A stretch of DNA of 64,000 bases from Pseudochelatococcus sp047501465 (GTDB lineage: Bacteria; Pseudomonadota; Alphaproteobacteria; Rhizobiales; Beijerinckiaceae), in assembly GCF_047501465.1 (NCBI RefSeq), contig NZ_JAZDRL010000001.1:1116001-1180000 (forward strand), in the 5' to 3' direction. The translations under genes and the position numbers were made by a program. How positions within the stretch are numbered: the stretch's first letter is position 1; each line of letters begins with the position of its first letter. Shown piece after piece: positions 48,779 to 57,953 of this stretch. The notes under the pieces were generated by a model. That model was not told the origin of the DNA and made no database searches. It was given only the letters and a program-made list of their open reading frames with translations.

Positions 48779-49933
48779 ATGGCAATTTCCGTTGTAGAGG
48801 CGCGGCCGCGTCATCTTGTTTTTCTGATCACGGAAGACTGGTTTTTCGTTTCGCACTTTCTCCCAATGGCGCGCGCTGCGCGGGAGATGGGGCTGGACGT
48901 TACCGTGATTGCCCGTGTGCGTGATCATCAGGCGGCTATCGAGGCAACTGGTGCGCGCGTTGTGGCATTGGAGGCTGAGCGGCGCAGCTTGAATCCACTT
49001 GCGATTTTGAAGACCTGGCTCGATCTTCGGCGGCTTCTGCGGGCTGAGCAGCCGGATATTCTGCATTGCATTGCACTACGGTCTATCATTCTGGGCGGGT
49101 TGGCCGCCCCTCGCTATGCTGCGACGGTACATGCGTTGACGGGACTAGGCTTTCTTGGCGCACGGACTGATCTGCCAGGTCGCGCGGCACGTGGTGTGGT
49201 CAAAGCGTTTTTGCGTGTTTTCCTTGATGGCAAGCGCACGCGCTATCTGTTTGAGAATGAGGATGACGCGCGCTCGCTTGGGCTTGATCCTAATGACCGC
49301 ACCAAGGTGGCGTTGGCTGGTGGAGCTGGCGTTGATCTGAATGAATACCCTCTGACGCCCTTGCCCGCGCAGGAAACATTGAAGATTGCAGTTGTCGCCC
49401 GGATGCTGTGGTCGAAGGGCATCGATACCGCTGTTGAGGCGCTTGGTTTGGCGCGTGCCAAGGGTGCTTTGGTGACGTTATCGCTTTATGGTGCACCGGA
49501 TCCGTCCAACCCCAAAGCGGTGCCGGAAATTACCTTGCAGCAATGGAATGAGTTGCCCGGCATCAGCTGGCATGGCGCAACGAGGGATGTTCCCGCCGTT
49601 TGGCGTGCGCATGATGTTGCATGCCTTCCTTCCCGCGGGGGTGAAGGCTTGCCGCGCACCCTGCTGGAGGCAGGCGCATGCGGGCGTGCCATCGTGACAA
49701 CCAATGTGCCGGGCTGCCGGCGGTTGGTGCGCGATGGTGTTGAGGGTTTGATTGTGCCGCCAAATGATGCTCAAGCTTTAGCTGAAGCTTTTGTTTCTCT
49801 GGCAGAGAATCATGCGCGTGTTGCGCAAATGGGTGCAGCAGCACGCAAGCGGATTGAGAGCGAATTTACTGAGCGTCATGTCATGGATACGGTCAAGGGG
49901 TTATACGCTGACCTGATCAAGGAGCGCCCATGA
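48779..49933 (+). CDS. Family 4 (GT-B) glycosyltransferase
   Basis: This GT-B glycosyltransferase has an N-terminal half with PDILHCIALRSIILGG and a C-terminal nucleotide-sugar site with VARMLWSKGIDTAVEALG and the EX7E-like GGEGLPRTLLEAGACGRAIV. The next conserved piece is GLIVPPND. No membrane segments are seen. The ATG at 48779 is chosen; one at 48746 would overlap the phosphatase by 23 bases. It overlaps the methyltransferase by four bases. An envelope-polysaccharide or LPS-core role is likely from the exporter nearby. Confidence 0.87.
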   Translation: MAISVVEARPRHLVFLITEDWFFVSHFLPMARAAREMGLDVTVIARVRDHQAAIEATGARVVALEAERRSLNPLAILKTWLDLRRLLRAEQPDILHCIALRSIILGGLAAPRYAATVHALTGLGFLGARTDLPGRAARGVVKAFLRVFLDGKRTRYLFENEDDARSLGLDPNDRTKVALAGGAGVDLNEYPLTPLPAQETLKIAVVARMLWSKGIDTAVEALGLARAKGALVTLSLYGAPDPSNPKAVPEITLQQWNELPGISWHGATRDVPAVWRAHDVACLPSRGGEGLPRTLLEAGACGRAIVTTNVPGCRRLVRDGVEGLIVPPNDAQALAEAFVSLAENHARVAQMGAAARKRIESEFTERHVMDTVKGLYADLIKERP

Positions 49934-50613
49934 CAATCGAGGATCACGGCACTTTTATCCGCACGCACACACGCCTTTTACCTGTTCCGCATGCGCCGGA
50001 AATTGCGTTGTTTGTGGCCGATGAGGCCACCGCGCTTTGGCATAAGACTGAAGAGGAATTAGGCGAAATGGGATTACCCCCGCCATTCTGGGCTTTTGCC
50101 TGGGCAGGTGGGCAGGCGTTGGCGCGTTATATCCTCGATCATCCGGATTGTGTCGCTGGGCAGAAGGTGCTGGATTTTGCATCAGGCTCTGGCCTCGTTG
50201 CCATTGCAGCTGCTAAAGCCGGAGCGGATGTGGTAGAAGCTGTCGATATTGACCCGTTTTCTGTCAGTGCCATCCCAATTAATGCGTCGGCTAATAATAT
50301 TGCTTTGACGGTGAGACAAGAGGATCTGATTGGGTCTGATGAAGGTTGGGACGTCGTATTGGCAGGTGACATCTGTTATGAAAGCGATCTTGCAAGCAAG
50401 GTCATTAGCTGGCTATCATATTTACAGGAGCGCGGCGCTATTGTGCTGATCGGCGATCCGGGGCGTAGCTATCTCCCCAAAGACCGACTGACGTGCCTGG
50501 CGACTTATAACGTGCCCGTGACGCGGGCGCTGGAAGATACCGAAATCAAGACAAGCCACGTGTGGGCCCTGCGCCGGGCACAAGATATGTTGGCAGAAGC
50601 AGGAAAATCGTGA
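49930..50613 (+). CDS. SAM-dependent methyltransferase, ETF-beta lysine methyltransferase-like
   Basis: The 227-residue class I methyltransferase has FWAFAWAGGQALARYILDHP and the SAM-binding VLDFASGSGLVAIAAAKAGA, VEAVDIDPF and a DxxY-type motif near LAGDICYES. These are close to the ETFB-lysine/PrmA-like methyltransferases, of which an Agrobacterium member modifies the ETF beta subunit. The target here is inferred only. It overlaps the glycosyltransferase and the ABC gene, so all are in one transcript. Confidence 0.75.
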   Translation: MTIEDHGTFIRTHTRLLPVPHAPEIALFVADEATALWHKTEEELGEMGLPPPFWAFAWAGGQALARYILDHPDCVAGQKVLDFASGSGLVAIAAAKAGADVVEAVDIDPFSVSAIPINASANNIALTVRQEDLIGSDEGWDVVLAGDICYESDLASKVISWLSYLQERGAIVLIGDPGRSYLPKDRLTCLATYNVPVTRALEDTEIKTSHVWALRRAQDMLAEAGKS

Positions 50614-52439
50614 CCACACTGTCCAAACCACCAATGGAAAAGCACTCGTTTCTTTCGCAGCTGGTGCCGCCGGGGCTAAGGCGTGGCGATACGCTGCCGA
50701 CCATTCGCCGATTGTGGCGCGATTGGGTGCGTCCACATCGCAGTGCGTTGGGCGTGGTGTTGGTGCTGATTGCCGTGATTGCGGGCGCGACGGCGTTTTA
50801 TCCCATTCTGATCAAGGAAGCTTATGACGCTTTCACCGCCCGTAACGCTCACGCCATTATGCTCGCGCCTCTGTTTGTGATTGCCATCACCAGCATCAAG
50901 GGCTTCGCGCTTCTGGGCCAGACAGTGCTTACAAACCGGGTGATATCGCGCATTGAGGCAGATATGCAGACGGCGCTTTATGCGCATCTGATTGATGCTG
51001 ATCTTGCACAGCTTGGCCGCGAAAGCCCAGCCACGCTAACTCAGCGCTTTACCACTGATTTTGCCTATATAAAGGAAGCGCTGACGCGTCTTTTCACTGT
51101 TTTGCTGCGCGATGGTGCAACGGTAATTGCGCTGGTTGGCGCGATGCTCTGGATCGATCCTACGCTCACGTTGGTGGCAGGATTGATTGCGCCGTTCGTG
51201 GCGTTGCCTGTCGCGCGTTTGGGCAAAAAACTGCGCCGTGTCGCTACCTCGACCCAAGAAGAAATCGGCGCAATGGCTAATCTGGTTTCAGAAAGCCTGG
51301 CTGGTGCAAAAGTCGCTAAAGTTTTTGCGATGGAGGGATATCTAAAAGGGCGCGCCGGGCAAGCATTCGAGACCGTTCGCGATTTGAAAATGAAAGCAGC
51401 GAACGCTCGCGGCAGGCTTGATCCATTGCTGGAAATTGGTGGCGGTGTGGCTGTGGCTGCTGTGCTGGTGCTGATTGGCTGGCGCATCGTTGAAGGCCAG
51501 AGCACTGTTGGTGAGTTCACCGGTTTCGTTACAGCGCTGTTGATGGCAGCGCAACCCGTGCGGTCGATCGGCAATCTCAATGCCATCGTGCAAGAGGCCA
51601 TGGCGGCCCTGCGTCGATATTATGATATTCTGGATCTCAAGCCAACCATCGTTAATAATCGCAATGCACCGGCGCTTAACCTCACCAAGGGTGAACTGTC
51701 GTTTCAGCAGGTGAGCTTCCACTATCGTGACGATGTCATTGCGCTTGATGATATCAATATTACCCTGCCAGCCGGCAAGATGACCGCGCTTGTAGGGCGC
51801 TCTGGCTCGGGTAAATCGACCCTGATGGCGCTGGTGCCACGCCTTTATGATGTCACCGGCGGGGCCGTGAAGATTGATGATCAGGATCTGCGTGAAGTTT
51901 CATTAGCCAGCTTACGAGATCATGTAGCAGTTGTCAGTCAGGACGTCGTGCTGTTCGATGATACCATTCGTGCCAACATTGGCTTTGGTCGTCCAGATGC
52001 CTCGCAAGCTGATATTGAAGCGGCAGCGAAGGCAGCGGCAGCGCATGATTTTATTATCGCATTGCCAGAGGGCTATGAGACGCGCGTGGGTGATCGTGGC
52101 TCGCGCCTTTCGGGGGGCGAGCGTCAACGCGTTTCGTTGGCACGTGCGATCTTGAAGGATGCGCCTATTCTGCTGCTTGATGAAGCCACAAGCGCGCTGG
52201 ATGTCGAGGCTGAGCGCATGGTGCAAGAGGCGCTGGACCGTTTAACGCAAGGTAGAACGACGCTCGTCATTGCCCATCGTCTCTCCACGGTGCGCCGCGC
52301 TGACCTCATTCTGGTTATGGATCAGGGCCGGATTGTGGAAAAAGGCAGCCATGATGATCTTGTCGCAGGCAACGGAATCTATGCGCGTCTGCAGCGCTTG
52401 CAGTTGACTGATGATATTGATCCAGTTGAAAAAATCTGA
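50610..52439 (+). CDS. MsbA-like lipid-export ABC transporter (fused permease/ATPase)
   Basis: The half-transporter has six membrane helices in the first 330 residues and an ATPase with Walker A VGRSGSGKSTL, signature RLSGGERQRVSLARA and Walker B PILLLDEATSALD. It resembles MsbA-type flippases for lipid A or similar lipids. The GTG at 50610 overlaps the methyltransferase stop as GTGA and has AGGA upstream, so it is chosen (609 residues) over the longer frame to 50562. Its substrate may be linked to the glycosyltransferase upstream. Confidence 0.88.
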   Translation: MTTLSKPPMEKHSFLSQLVPPGLRRGDTLPTIRRLWRDWVRPHRSALGVVLVLIAVIAGATAFYPILIKEAYDAFTARNAHAIMLAPLFVIAITSIKGFALLGQTVLTNRVISRIEADMQTALYAHLIDADLAQLGRESPATLTQRFTTDFAYIKEALTRLFTVLLRDGATVIALVGAMLWIDPTLTLVAGLIAPFVALPVARLGKKLRRVATSTQEEIGAMANLVSESLAGAKVAKVFAMEGYLKGRAGQAFETVRDLKMKAANARGRLDPLLEIGGGVAVAAVLVLIGWRIVEGQSTVGEFTGFVTALLMAAQPVRSIGNLNAIVQEAMAALRRYYDILDLKPTIVNNRNAPALNLTKGELSFQQVSFHYRDDVIALDDINITLPAGKMTALVGRSGSGKSTLMALVPRLYDVTGGAVKIDDQDLREVSLASLRDHVAVVSQDVVLFDDTIRANIGFGRPDASQADIEAAAKAAAAHDFIIALPEGYETRVGDRGSRLSGGERQRVSLARAILKDAPILLLDEATSALDVEAERMVQEALDRLTQGRTTLVIAHRLSTVRRADLILVMDQGRIVEKGSHDDLVAGNGIYARLQRLQLTDDIDPVEKI

Positions 52440-52593
52440 ATGTGGCATTTCCACTCCGGCATTGGACAAACCATGTTTTGGTGGTATCTGATGCTGGTTT
52501 AAGGGGAAGCTTTTATCGTAAAAATAAATTTTATATCTGGTGCATCTTCCAATCAGCTCATACGTTAGTTCCTATAAACCGGAGGAGTTGTTC

Positions 52594-53454
52594 ATGCTTG
52601 ATGCAAAGAAGCTACTAGATGCACTGATCGGTTCGGCGGCTGTAAGCCCTGCATCCAAGAGGGCTTCAGATACAGACATCTCATCTCGTATGGCTGGGGG
52701 CAATGATGCCTTTGGCAGTGTGGGCGATATGTTAGGTAGTGTTATTGGCCAACTTACCGGCCAGCAAAGCGGCCAGCCCGGCTCTGTTACTGAAGCGGGT
52801 GGAGATCTGATAACCCAGGCACGCCAATATCTCGATACGCCACAAGGGCGGAATATTGCCAGTGCTGTTGCTGGCGGCTTGGCGGGATTATTGCTGGGCT
52901 CGCGCTCTTCCGGAAAATCGATTACGTCATCGGCTGCAAGCCTCGGTGGTATCGCGCTCATTGGTGGACTTGCCTACAAAGCCTATCAGAACTGGCAGCG
53001 CGGCGAACCCGCTTATGCGACAGATAAGGTCGTGTTGGCACCTCCGGCTGATTCAGTTTTTGGGGCGGAAAAAGCCTCACAGGATACCGCACTGGTATTG
53101 TTGCGCGCTACCATTGCAGCAGCTTCGTCTGATGGTCAGATCGATACTGAGGAACGCGGCCGGATCATTAGCGGCCTGTCTGAAGCAGGACTGCAGACAG
53201 AAGTTGCTACGTTTCTAGACCGCGAATTTGCTGATCCAGCCTCGATCACACAGCTTGCATCCGCCGCAACGAGTGAAGAGATTGCCGTGGAGATTTACAC
53301 GGCTGCACGTCTGGCGATTGAGCCTGATACACCATCTGAACGTGCATTCCTGAAGGAGCTGGCGCAGGCGCTGTCTCTGCCGGCTGACCTTGTGGCGCAT
53401 ATTGATGCAACGGCTGGTGCAGCAAAGGAAAATCTCAACGGAGCAAGCGCCTGA
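52594..53454 (+). CDS. DUF533/TerB-fold protein
   Basis: The protein (about 286 residues) starts at the ATG at 52594 with GGAGGAG ahead and begins MLDAKKLLDALIGSA. Its middle has a Gly-rich hydrophobic stretch (SAVAGGLAGLLLGS, GGIALIGGLAYKAYQNW) and the C-terminal half is a TerB-like all-helical domain (RATIAAASSDGQIDTEERGRI). DUF533 members are inner-membrane or periplasmic proteins of unknown task. It follows the exporter after 154 bases. Confidence 0.82.
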   Translation: MLDAKKLLDALIGSAAVSPASKRASDTDISSRMAGGNDAFGSVGDMLGSVIGQLTGQQSGQPGSVTEAGGDLITQARQYLDTPQGRNIASAVAGGLAGLLLGSRSSGKSITSSAASLGGIALIGGLAYKAYQNWQRGEPAYATDKVVLAPPADSVFGAEKASQDTALVLLRATIAAASSDGQIDTEERGRIISGLSEAGLQTEVATFLDREFADPASITQLASAATSEEIAVEIYTAARLAIEPDTPSERAFLKELAQALSLPADLVAHIDATAGAAKENLNGASA

Positions 53455-53462
53455 ACGCAGGT

Positions 53463-53726
53463 GTGAGTAGCGTTGTATGCATCGCTCAACCTGTTGATTT
53501 ATGGCCACGATGCGCGAATATAGGCAATGAAAGTAATGTATGGCGCGCGCTAGCGTCCAGGTTTGCGCATCGTGATGCCATCCGGTCGAGTGAATTGCCT
53601 GCCCTTTTAGAGCTTGCTGTTTATGTCTATAAGCAGGTGATGATCGAGGCAGTGTGGAAAGACGATCGCAGCATCAACGCGCGCAGCCGTCATATCGAAG
53701 GAGGCTGCGATGAGCACTATCCATGA
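53463..53726 (+). CDS. Possible small protein upstream of the PEP-mutase-family gene (doubtful)
   Basis: An 87-codon GTG-start frame runs into the next gene, overlapping its start by 17 bases. The sequence, ending ARSRHIEGGCDEHYP, matches no family I know, and the part near ALLELAVYVYKQVMIEA looks helical. It might be a small gene coupled to the next one or simply its leader. Confidence 0.25.
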   Translation: MSSVVCIAQPVDLWPRCANIGNESNVWRALASRFAHRDAIRSSELPALLELAVYVYKQVMIEAVWKDDRSINARSRHIEGGCDEHYP

Positions 53727-54570
53727 ACGTCGACGTGCTTATCGTAAGCTGCATGAATCTTCAGGCACGCATGTGCTTCCCAATCCGTGGAATGTGGGTA
53801 CTGCGCGCTATCTTGAGCATCTTGGGTTTAAGGCGCTTTCTACCACCAGCGCTGGTATCGCGTTTTCAGACGGTTTTCCCGATACTGATTGGGCTGTGCC
53901 ACGCAATGTCATGTTGCAGCACATCCGTGAGATCGTTGAAGCTACTGATCTTCCTGTGGTTGCGGATTTTGAATCCGGCTATGCCAACGAACCTGAAGAT
54001 GTGGCGCGCAATGTTCGGATGTGTATCGAGACGGGCATTGCCGGCATTTTGATTGAGGATTCAACGCCTGATCATCAACGCCCGTTCTATCCGCTGGAAT
54101 TGGCAGTGGATCGCATCAAGGCTGCGCGACAGGCCATCGATGCCAGTGGCACGGGCGTGGTGCTGACAGCCGGGGTTGATCGGCTTTTGGATAATCATGA
54201 GGAGCCGCTACCGGGGATTATCAACCGTGTGACAGCGTATCTGGAAGCCGGTGCCGAAGCTGTGCATGTGCCAGGTGTGGTTGACCCTGCTGACATTACA
54301 ACCCTGGTCAAGGCGGTAGCGCCGCATCCCGTTGGAATTGTTATAGATCCTGCCAGCGGTTTAACCGTGAAGAACTATTCAGAGTTGGGTGTACGCTGGC
54401 TCAGCAGTGGTTCTGGCATGTGTCGTGCCGCTTGGGGCGGATTTATTCGTGCGGCAGAAGAAGTTGCAACACGCGGCAGCTTCACCAGCCTTCAGGAAGC
54501 CGTGCCGTTCTCTCAAATAAACCAATTTTTCCGCGATGATCTGAAACACGGTAGAAAGCGCAAAGACTAG
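53710..54570 (+). CDS. Isocitrate lyase/PEP mutase superfamily protein
   Basis: The 286-residue TIM-barrel protein has KALSTTSAGIAFSDGFPDTD, PVVADFESGYANEP with the metal-binding Asp/Glu, and GILIEDSTPDHQ. It lacks the KKCGH loop of true isocitrate lyase, so it is probably a PEP mutase/oxaloacetate-decarboxylase-like or carboxyphosphonoenolpyruvate mutase-like enzyme. The exact substrate is unknown. The ATG at 53710 has GGAGG seven bases upstream. A hairpin ends the transcript. Confidence 0.82.
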   Translation: MSTIHERRRAYRKLHESSGTHVLPNPWNVGTARYLEHLGFKALSTTSAGIAFSDGFPDTDWAVPRNVMLQHIREIVEATDLPVVADFESGYANEPEDVARNVRMCIETGIAGILIEDSTPDHQRPFYPLELAVDRIKAARQAIDASGTGVVLTAGVDRLLDNHEEPLPGIINRVTAYLEAGAEAVHVPGVVDPADITTLVKAVAPHPVGIVIDPASGLTVKNYSELGVRWLSSGSGMCRAAWGGFIRAAEEVATRGSFTSLQEAVPFSQINQFFRDDLKHGRKRKD

Positions 54571-54579
54571 GATGCGCTG

Positions 54580-54617
54580 ATCTTCGCGCCATTTGCAGGC
54601 CAGCATGGCGCGAAGAT
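54580..54617. terminator. Terminator-type hairpin, short form of the 46196 repeat
   Basis: ATCTTCGCGCCAT (54580-54592) pairs perfectly with ATGGCGCGAAGAT (54605-54617), 13 bp with a 12-base loop, between convergent genes. Its reverse complement matches 46196-46224 at 28 of 29 positions, so it is also a member of a repeat family. Confidence 0.72.
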
Positions 54618-54625
54618 CTATACAA

Positions 54626-55615
54626 TTATGCTGTGCCGGTGCGGAGCAGGTCCAGAATGTGGACGATGCCAACTGCGTGGCCAGCATCGTCGCCTACGAT
54701 AAGTGCGCCAACCTTCGTGTGTTCGACAATTTGCACAGCTTCACCGGCAAGCGTATCTGGTGAGATCACCTTTGGTGCGCGTGTCATTACGTCTTCCACG
54801 CGTTGGGCGGGCAGATTGTTGGTCATATGACGGCGCAAGTCACCATCCGTGATGATGCCTGCAAGCGTGCCATCAGCATTTGCAACAAGCACGCAGCCAA
54901 AGCCCTTGGCGCTCATCTCGACGAGCGCTTCTGCCATATTCGTGCCCATTGTGACCTGCGGCAGGCGGTCGCCGGTGTGCATGACATCGCGCACGAAACG
55001 CAGCTGCGCACCCAGACGTCCACCAGGGTGGAACACCTTGAAATCCTGCGAGGAAAAGCCGCGCGATTCAATCAGCGCAATCGCCAATGCATCGCCCATT
55101 ACCAGCTGCATGGTGGTAGAGGTAGTGGGAGCGAGGCCGTTGGGGCATGCTTCCTGTGCCTTTGGCAGGATAAGGCCAACATCAGCTGCGCGACCAAGCT
55201 CTGAATCAGCGTTCGACGTAATCGCAATTATCGGAATGCTGAACCGTTTGGCATAAGTGAGTATAGCGCCAAGCTCTGCCGTATCGCCAGACCAGGACAG
55301 TGCAAGCACCACGTCATCAGTCTGAATGGCGCCCAGATCGCCATGGCTGGCTTCCGACGGATGCACGAAATAGGCGGTGGTTCCCGTCGATGACAATGTA
55401 GCCGCAATTTTGCGCCCTACATGGCCGGATTTGCCCATGCCGGTAACAATCACACGGCCCGTCGCAGTGCGAATGCGCTCAATCGCGGCGCGGAATGGCC
55501 CTCCCAGGCCGTTCGAAAGCGCCTCGGAAAGCTGGTCAAGACCCCGACGTTCAACATCAATCGTATTGAGTGCTGCGGTAAGGGCATCAAAAGGCGCGGT
55601 GCGTGCTGCCGACAT
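54626..55615 (-). CDS. kdsD: Arabinose-5-phosphate isomerase KdsD (KpsF/GutQ family)
   Basis: KdsD interconverts ribulose- and arabinose-5-phosphate, the first step to Kdo of LPS. The 329-residue protein has an N-terminal SIS domain (RVIVTGMGKSGHVGRKIAATLSSTG in two blocks: RVIVTGMGKSGHVGRKIAA, then HPSEASHGDLG) and two C-terminal CBS domains (VRDVMHTGDRLP; VEDVMTRAPKVI). All are intact. It is convergent with the PEP-mutase-family gene and followed by a hairpin. Confidence 0.93.
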   Translation of the reverse strand: MSAARTAPFDALTAALNTIDVERRGLDQLSEALSNGLGGPFRAAIERIRTATGRVIVTGMGKSGHVGRKIAATLSSTGTTAYFVHPSEASHGDLGAIQTDDVVLALSWSGDTAELGAILTYAKRFSIPIIAITSNADSELGRAADVGLILPKAQEACPNGLAPTTSTTMQLVMGDALAIALIESRGFSSQDFKVFHPGGRLGAQLRFVRDVMHTGDRLPQVTMGTNMAEALVEMSAKGFGCVLVANADGTLAGIITDGDLRRHMTNNLPAQRVEDVMTRAPKVISPDTLAGEAVQIVEHTKVGALIVGDDAGHAVGIVHILDLLRTGTA

Positions 55616-55688
55616 AATAAATAAAGTCTCCTGCTAAAGCAGCGTGTTTAAACACTGAACCGTAATACGGCAATGCTTTCATGCATTA

Positions 55689-56744
55689 TCAAAACGTAAC
55701 CCAGCCCTGCAACTCTCGCCGCACTACGCTGGTGATGACATCCATGCCTTCAGGGGAATCGTTGAGACATGGAATGGCTGCAAACTGCTCCCCGCCGTGC
55801 TCCATAAAGATGTCCCGATTTTCGACCGCAATTTCTTCAATCGTTTCAAGGCAATCTGCCGAAAAGCCGGGGGTGATGATGGCAAGACGCTTGATCCCGC
55901 TTTCGGCAAGCCCCTTCACGGTCATGTCTGTGTAGGGGGTGAGCCATTCTTCATTGCCAAAGCGCGACTGGAAGGTCAGCATCAGCTTGTCTTGCGGCAT
56001 ATTCATCGCTTCACACAGCAACGCATGCGTACGCTCGCACTGGCTTCTGTAGGGGTCGCCCTTCAGGATGTAGCTTTTGGGCACGCCGTGGAATGAGGCA
56101 AGGATTTTTTCGGGTTCGAAATCAAGCTTGGCCAGTGATTGGCGCAGACTGGTAGCGAGCGCGTCGATATAAACCGTGTCTTCATAATAGGGCGGGCTAA
56201 CGCGAATGGTCGGTTGCCAGCGCATCTGCATCAACGCCTCAAACGCCTTGTCGCAGGCGGTGGCGGAGGTTGCAGCCGCATATTGCGGATAAAGCGGCAC
56301 CAGCAAAATGCGATCACAGCCCTGATCCTGCAGTGCTTGCAGGCGATCCTTCACGCTGGGGAAGCCATAACGCATTGCCCAGTCCACGGTGATCAACTCG
56401 CCAGCTTCAGGCGATGCATCGCTGATGATCTGCGCGAGCTTTTCAGCCTGGCCACGGGTGGTGGTTTTCAGTGGCGATTCGTTGAGATCCGTATTCCAGA
56501 TGCTGTCATAATCCTTGCCTTTAGCGGCAGGGCGCTTTGTCAGGATGATCAGGTTCAGTATCGGCCACCAGAGAAGGCGCGGTGTTTCGATCACACGCTT
56601 GTCGGATAGAAATTCCTTGAGATACCGGCGCATGGACCAATAGTCCGTGGCCTCCGGTGTGCCCAGATTAAGCAGCAGCACGCCAATACGCCCGCTCTTG
56701 AATACAGGAAAGGCATCGGTCGTGGTTGCGGCCGTTGAGGGCAT
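55689..56744 (-). CDS. hemH: Ferrochelatase
   Basis: HemH inserts Fe(II) into protoporphyrin IX, ending heme synthesis. The 351-residue protein has VLLLNLGTPEATDYWSMRRY, the catalytic His in ASFHGVPKSYI and KGDPYRSQCERT, and TFQSRFGNEEWLTPYTD. It is a family member of normal length. It is divergent from tonB, with a shared 315-base promoter region, and sits near heme-type transport genes. Confidence 0.96.
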   Translation of the reverse strand: MPSTAATTTDAFPVFKSGRIGVLLLNLGTPEATDYWSMRRYLKEFLSDKRVIETPRLLWWPILNLIILTKRPAAKGKDYDSIWNTDLNESPLKTTTRGQAEKLAQIISDASPEAGELITVDWAMRYGFPSVKDRLQALQDQGCDRILLVPLYPQYAAATSATACDKAFEALMQMRWQPTIRVSPPYYEDTVYIDALATSLRQSLAKLDFEPEKILASFHGVPKSYILKGDPYRSQCERTHALLCEAMNMPQDKLMLTFQSRFGNEEWLTPYTDMTVKGLAESGIKRLAIITPGFSADCLETIEEIAVENRDIFMEHGGEQFAAIPCLNDSPEGMDVITSVVRRELQGWVTF

Positions 56745-57059
56745 CGTGATTCCTTAGGTTATGATTCCCCTGCAATGCGCAAGGGTCACGCACTTGTAAT
56801 GCGATTTATACGCCGATCCAACTATCGCAATGGCGACAAAACGGCGCTTTGCAAAAATCCGCACAGCCTAAGCGGTTTGGAATAGAGCGTTTTTTCGCCT
56901 GTCTTATATGCTTCTAAAGTTGTAACATGCTGAAATCATTTATTAATTTTTCTTGATTTTTGTAATGATGCCGCTTAATTGTTACCGCAACCTTTCCAAC
57001 AGTGAGAACTATTCGCAGGCTGGATAGCGCCTTGTGCATGATCAGAGAGTAATGGCGCG
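56745..57059. promoter_or_regulatory. Divergent promoter region between hemH and tonB
   Basis: The region has no gene and is AT-rich near 56930-56990. Iron control by Irr, RirA or Fur would be expected for both genes. I could not identify a clear consensus box by eye. A fragment AGCGGTTTGGAATAGAGCG near 56871 resembles rhizobial intergenic repeats. Confidence 0.45.
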
Positions 57060-57941
57060 ATGAGTGTTGCTACCTTTTATCACGATGATGGCCCGGAACC
57101 GCGCGCATTGTTGCGTTGGGTGTTTGCGGCTGTTGTTGTGCTGGGGGTACATGCTGGGCTAGCTGCGGCCGTCAATATCTGGGGGCGGGCTGAGCCTCCG
57201 CCGGGTGAACCAGCTGCAGCACTTATAATCGACCTGATGCCGATGGCAGCTGCTCCCGATGTTGCATCGGATGCGGCAGATCCCGGCCCCGTTGCAGAAG
57301 AAGCGCCGCCACCGCAAGAGGCACCTCCGGTCAAGGATTTACCACCGGTAAATGAGCTGGTGCCACCTGTTTTGGAGTCTGAGCCGCTACCACCAGAACC
57401 GGCGCCCGATCTTGTCGAAACACCGCCGATGCCGGAACCTGCAGTATCTCTGCCACCGCCGCCGCCAGAGCGCCCGGTGATTGAACAGAAGCCAGAGCCG
57501 GAAAAGCCAAAACCAGCAGCGAAAAAGGCAAGCGAACGTCCTCCATCGGCTCGTCCACCATCTGATCGTACAACCGCACCACCAAGTTCGCGTGGACAGC
57601 CGGGCACGCAATCGGCCGCGCCTTCAATTGGTGGGGCGGTTAATCCATCCGCTACACCGCCTTCATGGCGTAGTGCGATGCTGGCGCATCTTAACCGTCA
57701 CAAGCGTTATCCGGTGGCGGCGCGTCAGCGTGGCGAAGTGGGGGTGGCGCGGCTGCAATTCACTATGGATCGTTCAGGCAAGGTGCTTTCCTATCAATTG
57801 CTTGGCAGTGCCGGATCGCCTTTGCTCGATCAGGAGGCTGTGGCGATGATCCAGCGCGCTTCGCCCTTACCGGCTATCCCGCCGGAGGTTTCAGGCGGCA
57901 AGCTCACCCTCACAGTGCCGGTGCGGTTTAACCTGCGATAA
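57060..57941 (+). CDS. tonB: Energy transducer TonB
   Basis: TonB passes the proton motive force from ExbBD to outer-membrane receptors. The 293-residue protein has a membrane helix at about residues 22-42, a long Pro/Glu-rich spacer with repeated PPP and EPAP units, and a C-terminal TonB fold (MLAHLNRHKRYPVAARQRGE, then GSPLLDQEAVAMIQRASP and PVRFNLR). It is followed 12 bases later by a FecCD-type permease. Such tonB-ABC linkage is typical of heme uptake in rhizobia. Confidence 0.92.
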   Translation: MSVATFYHDDGPEPRALLRWVFAAVVVLGVHAGLAAAVNIWGRAEPPPGEPAAALIIDLMPMAAAPDVASDAADPGPVAEEAPPPQEAPPVKDLPPVNELVPPVLESEPLPPEPAPDLVETPPMPEPAVSLPPPPPERPVIEQKPEPEKPKPAAKKASERPPSARPPSDRTTAPPSSRGQPGTQSAAPSIGGAVNPSATPPSWRSAMLAHLNRHKRYPVAARQRGEVGVARLQFTMDRSGKVLSYQLLGSAGSPLLDQEAVAMIQRASPLPAIPPEVSGGKLTLTVPVRFNLR

Positions 57942-57953
57942 CCGAAAGCATTC

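Noticed and set aside
56745..57059. Fur/Irr box before tonB or hemH
   Set aside because: I could not find a convincing consensus by eye, so no operator is claimed.
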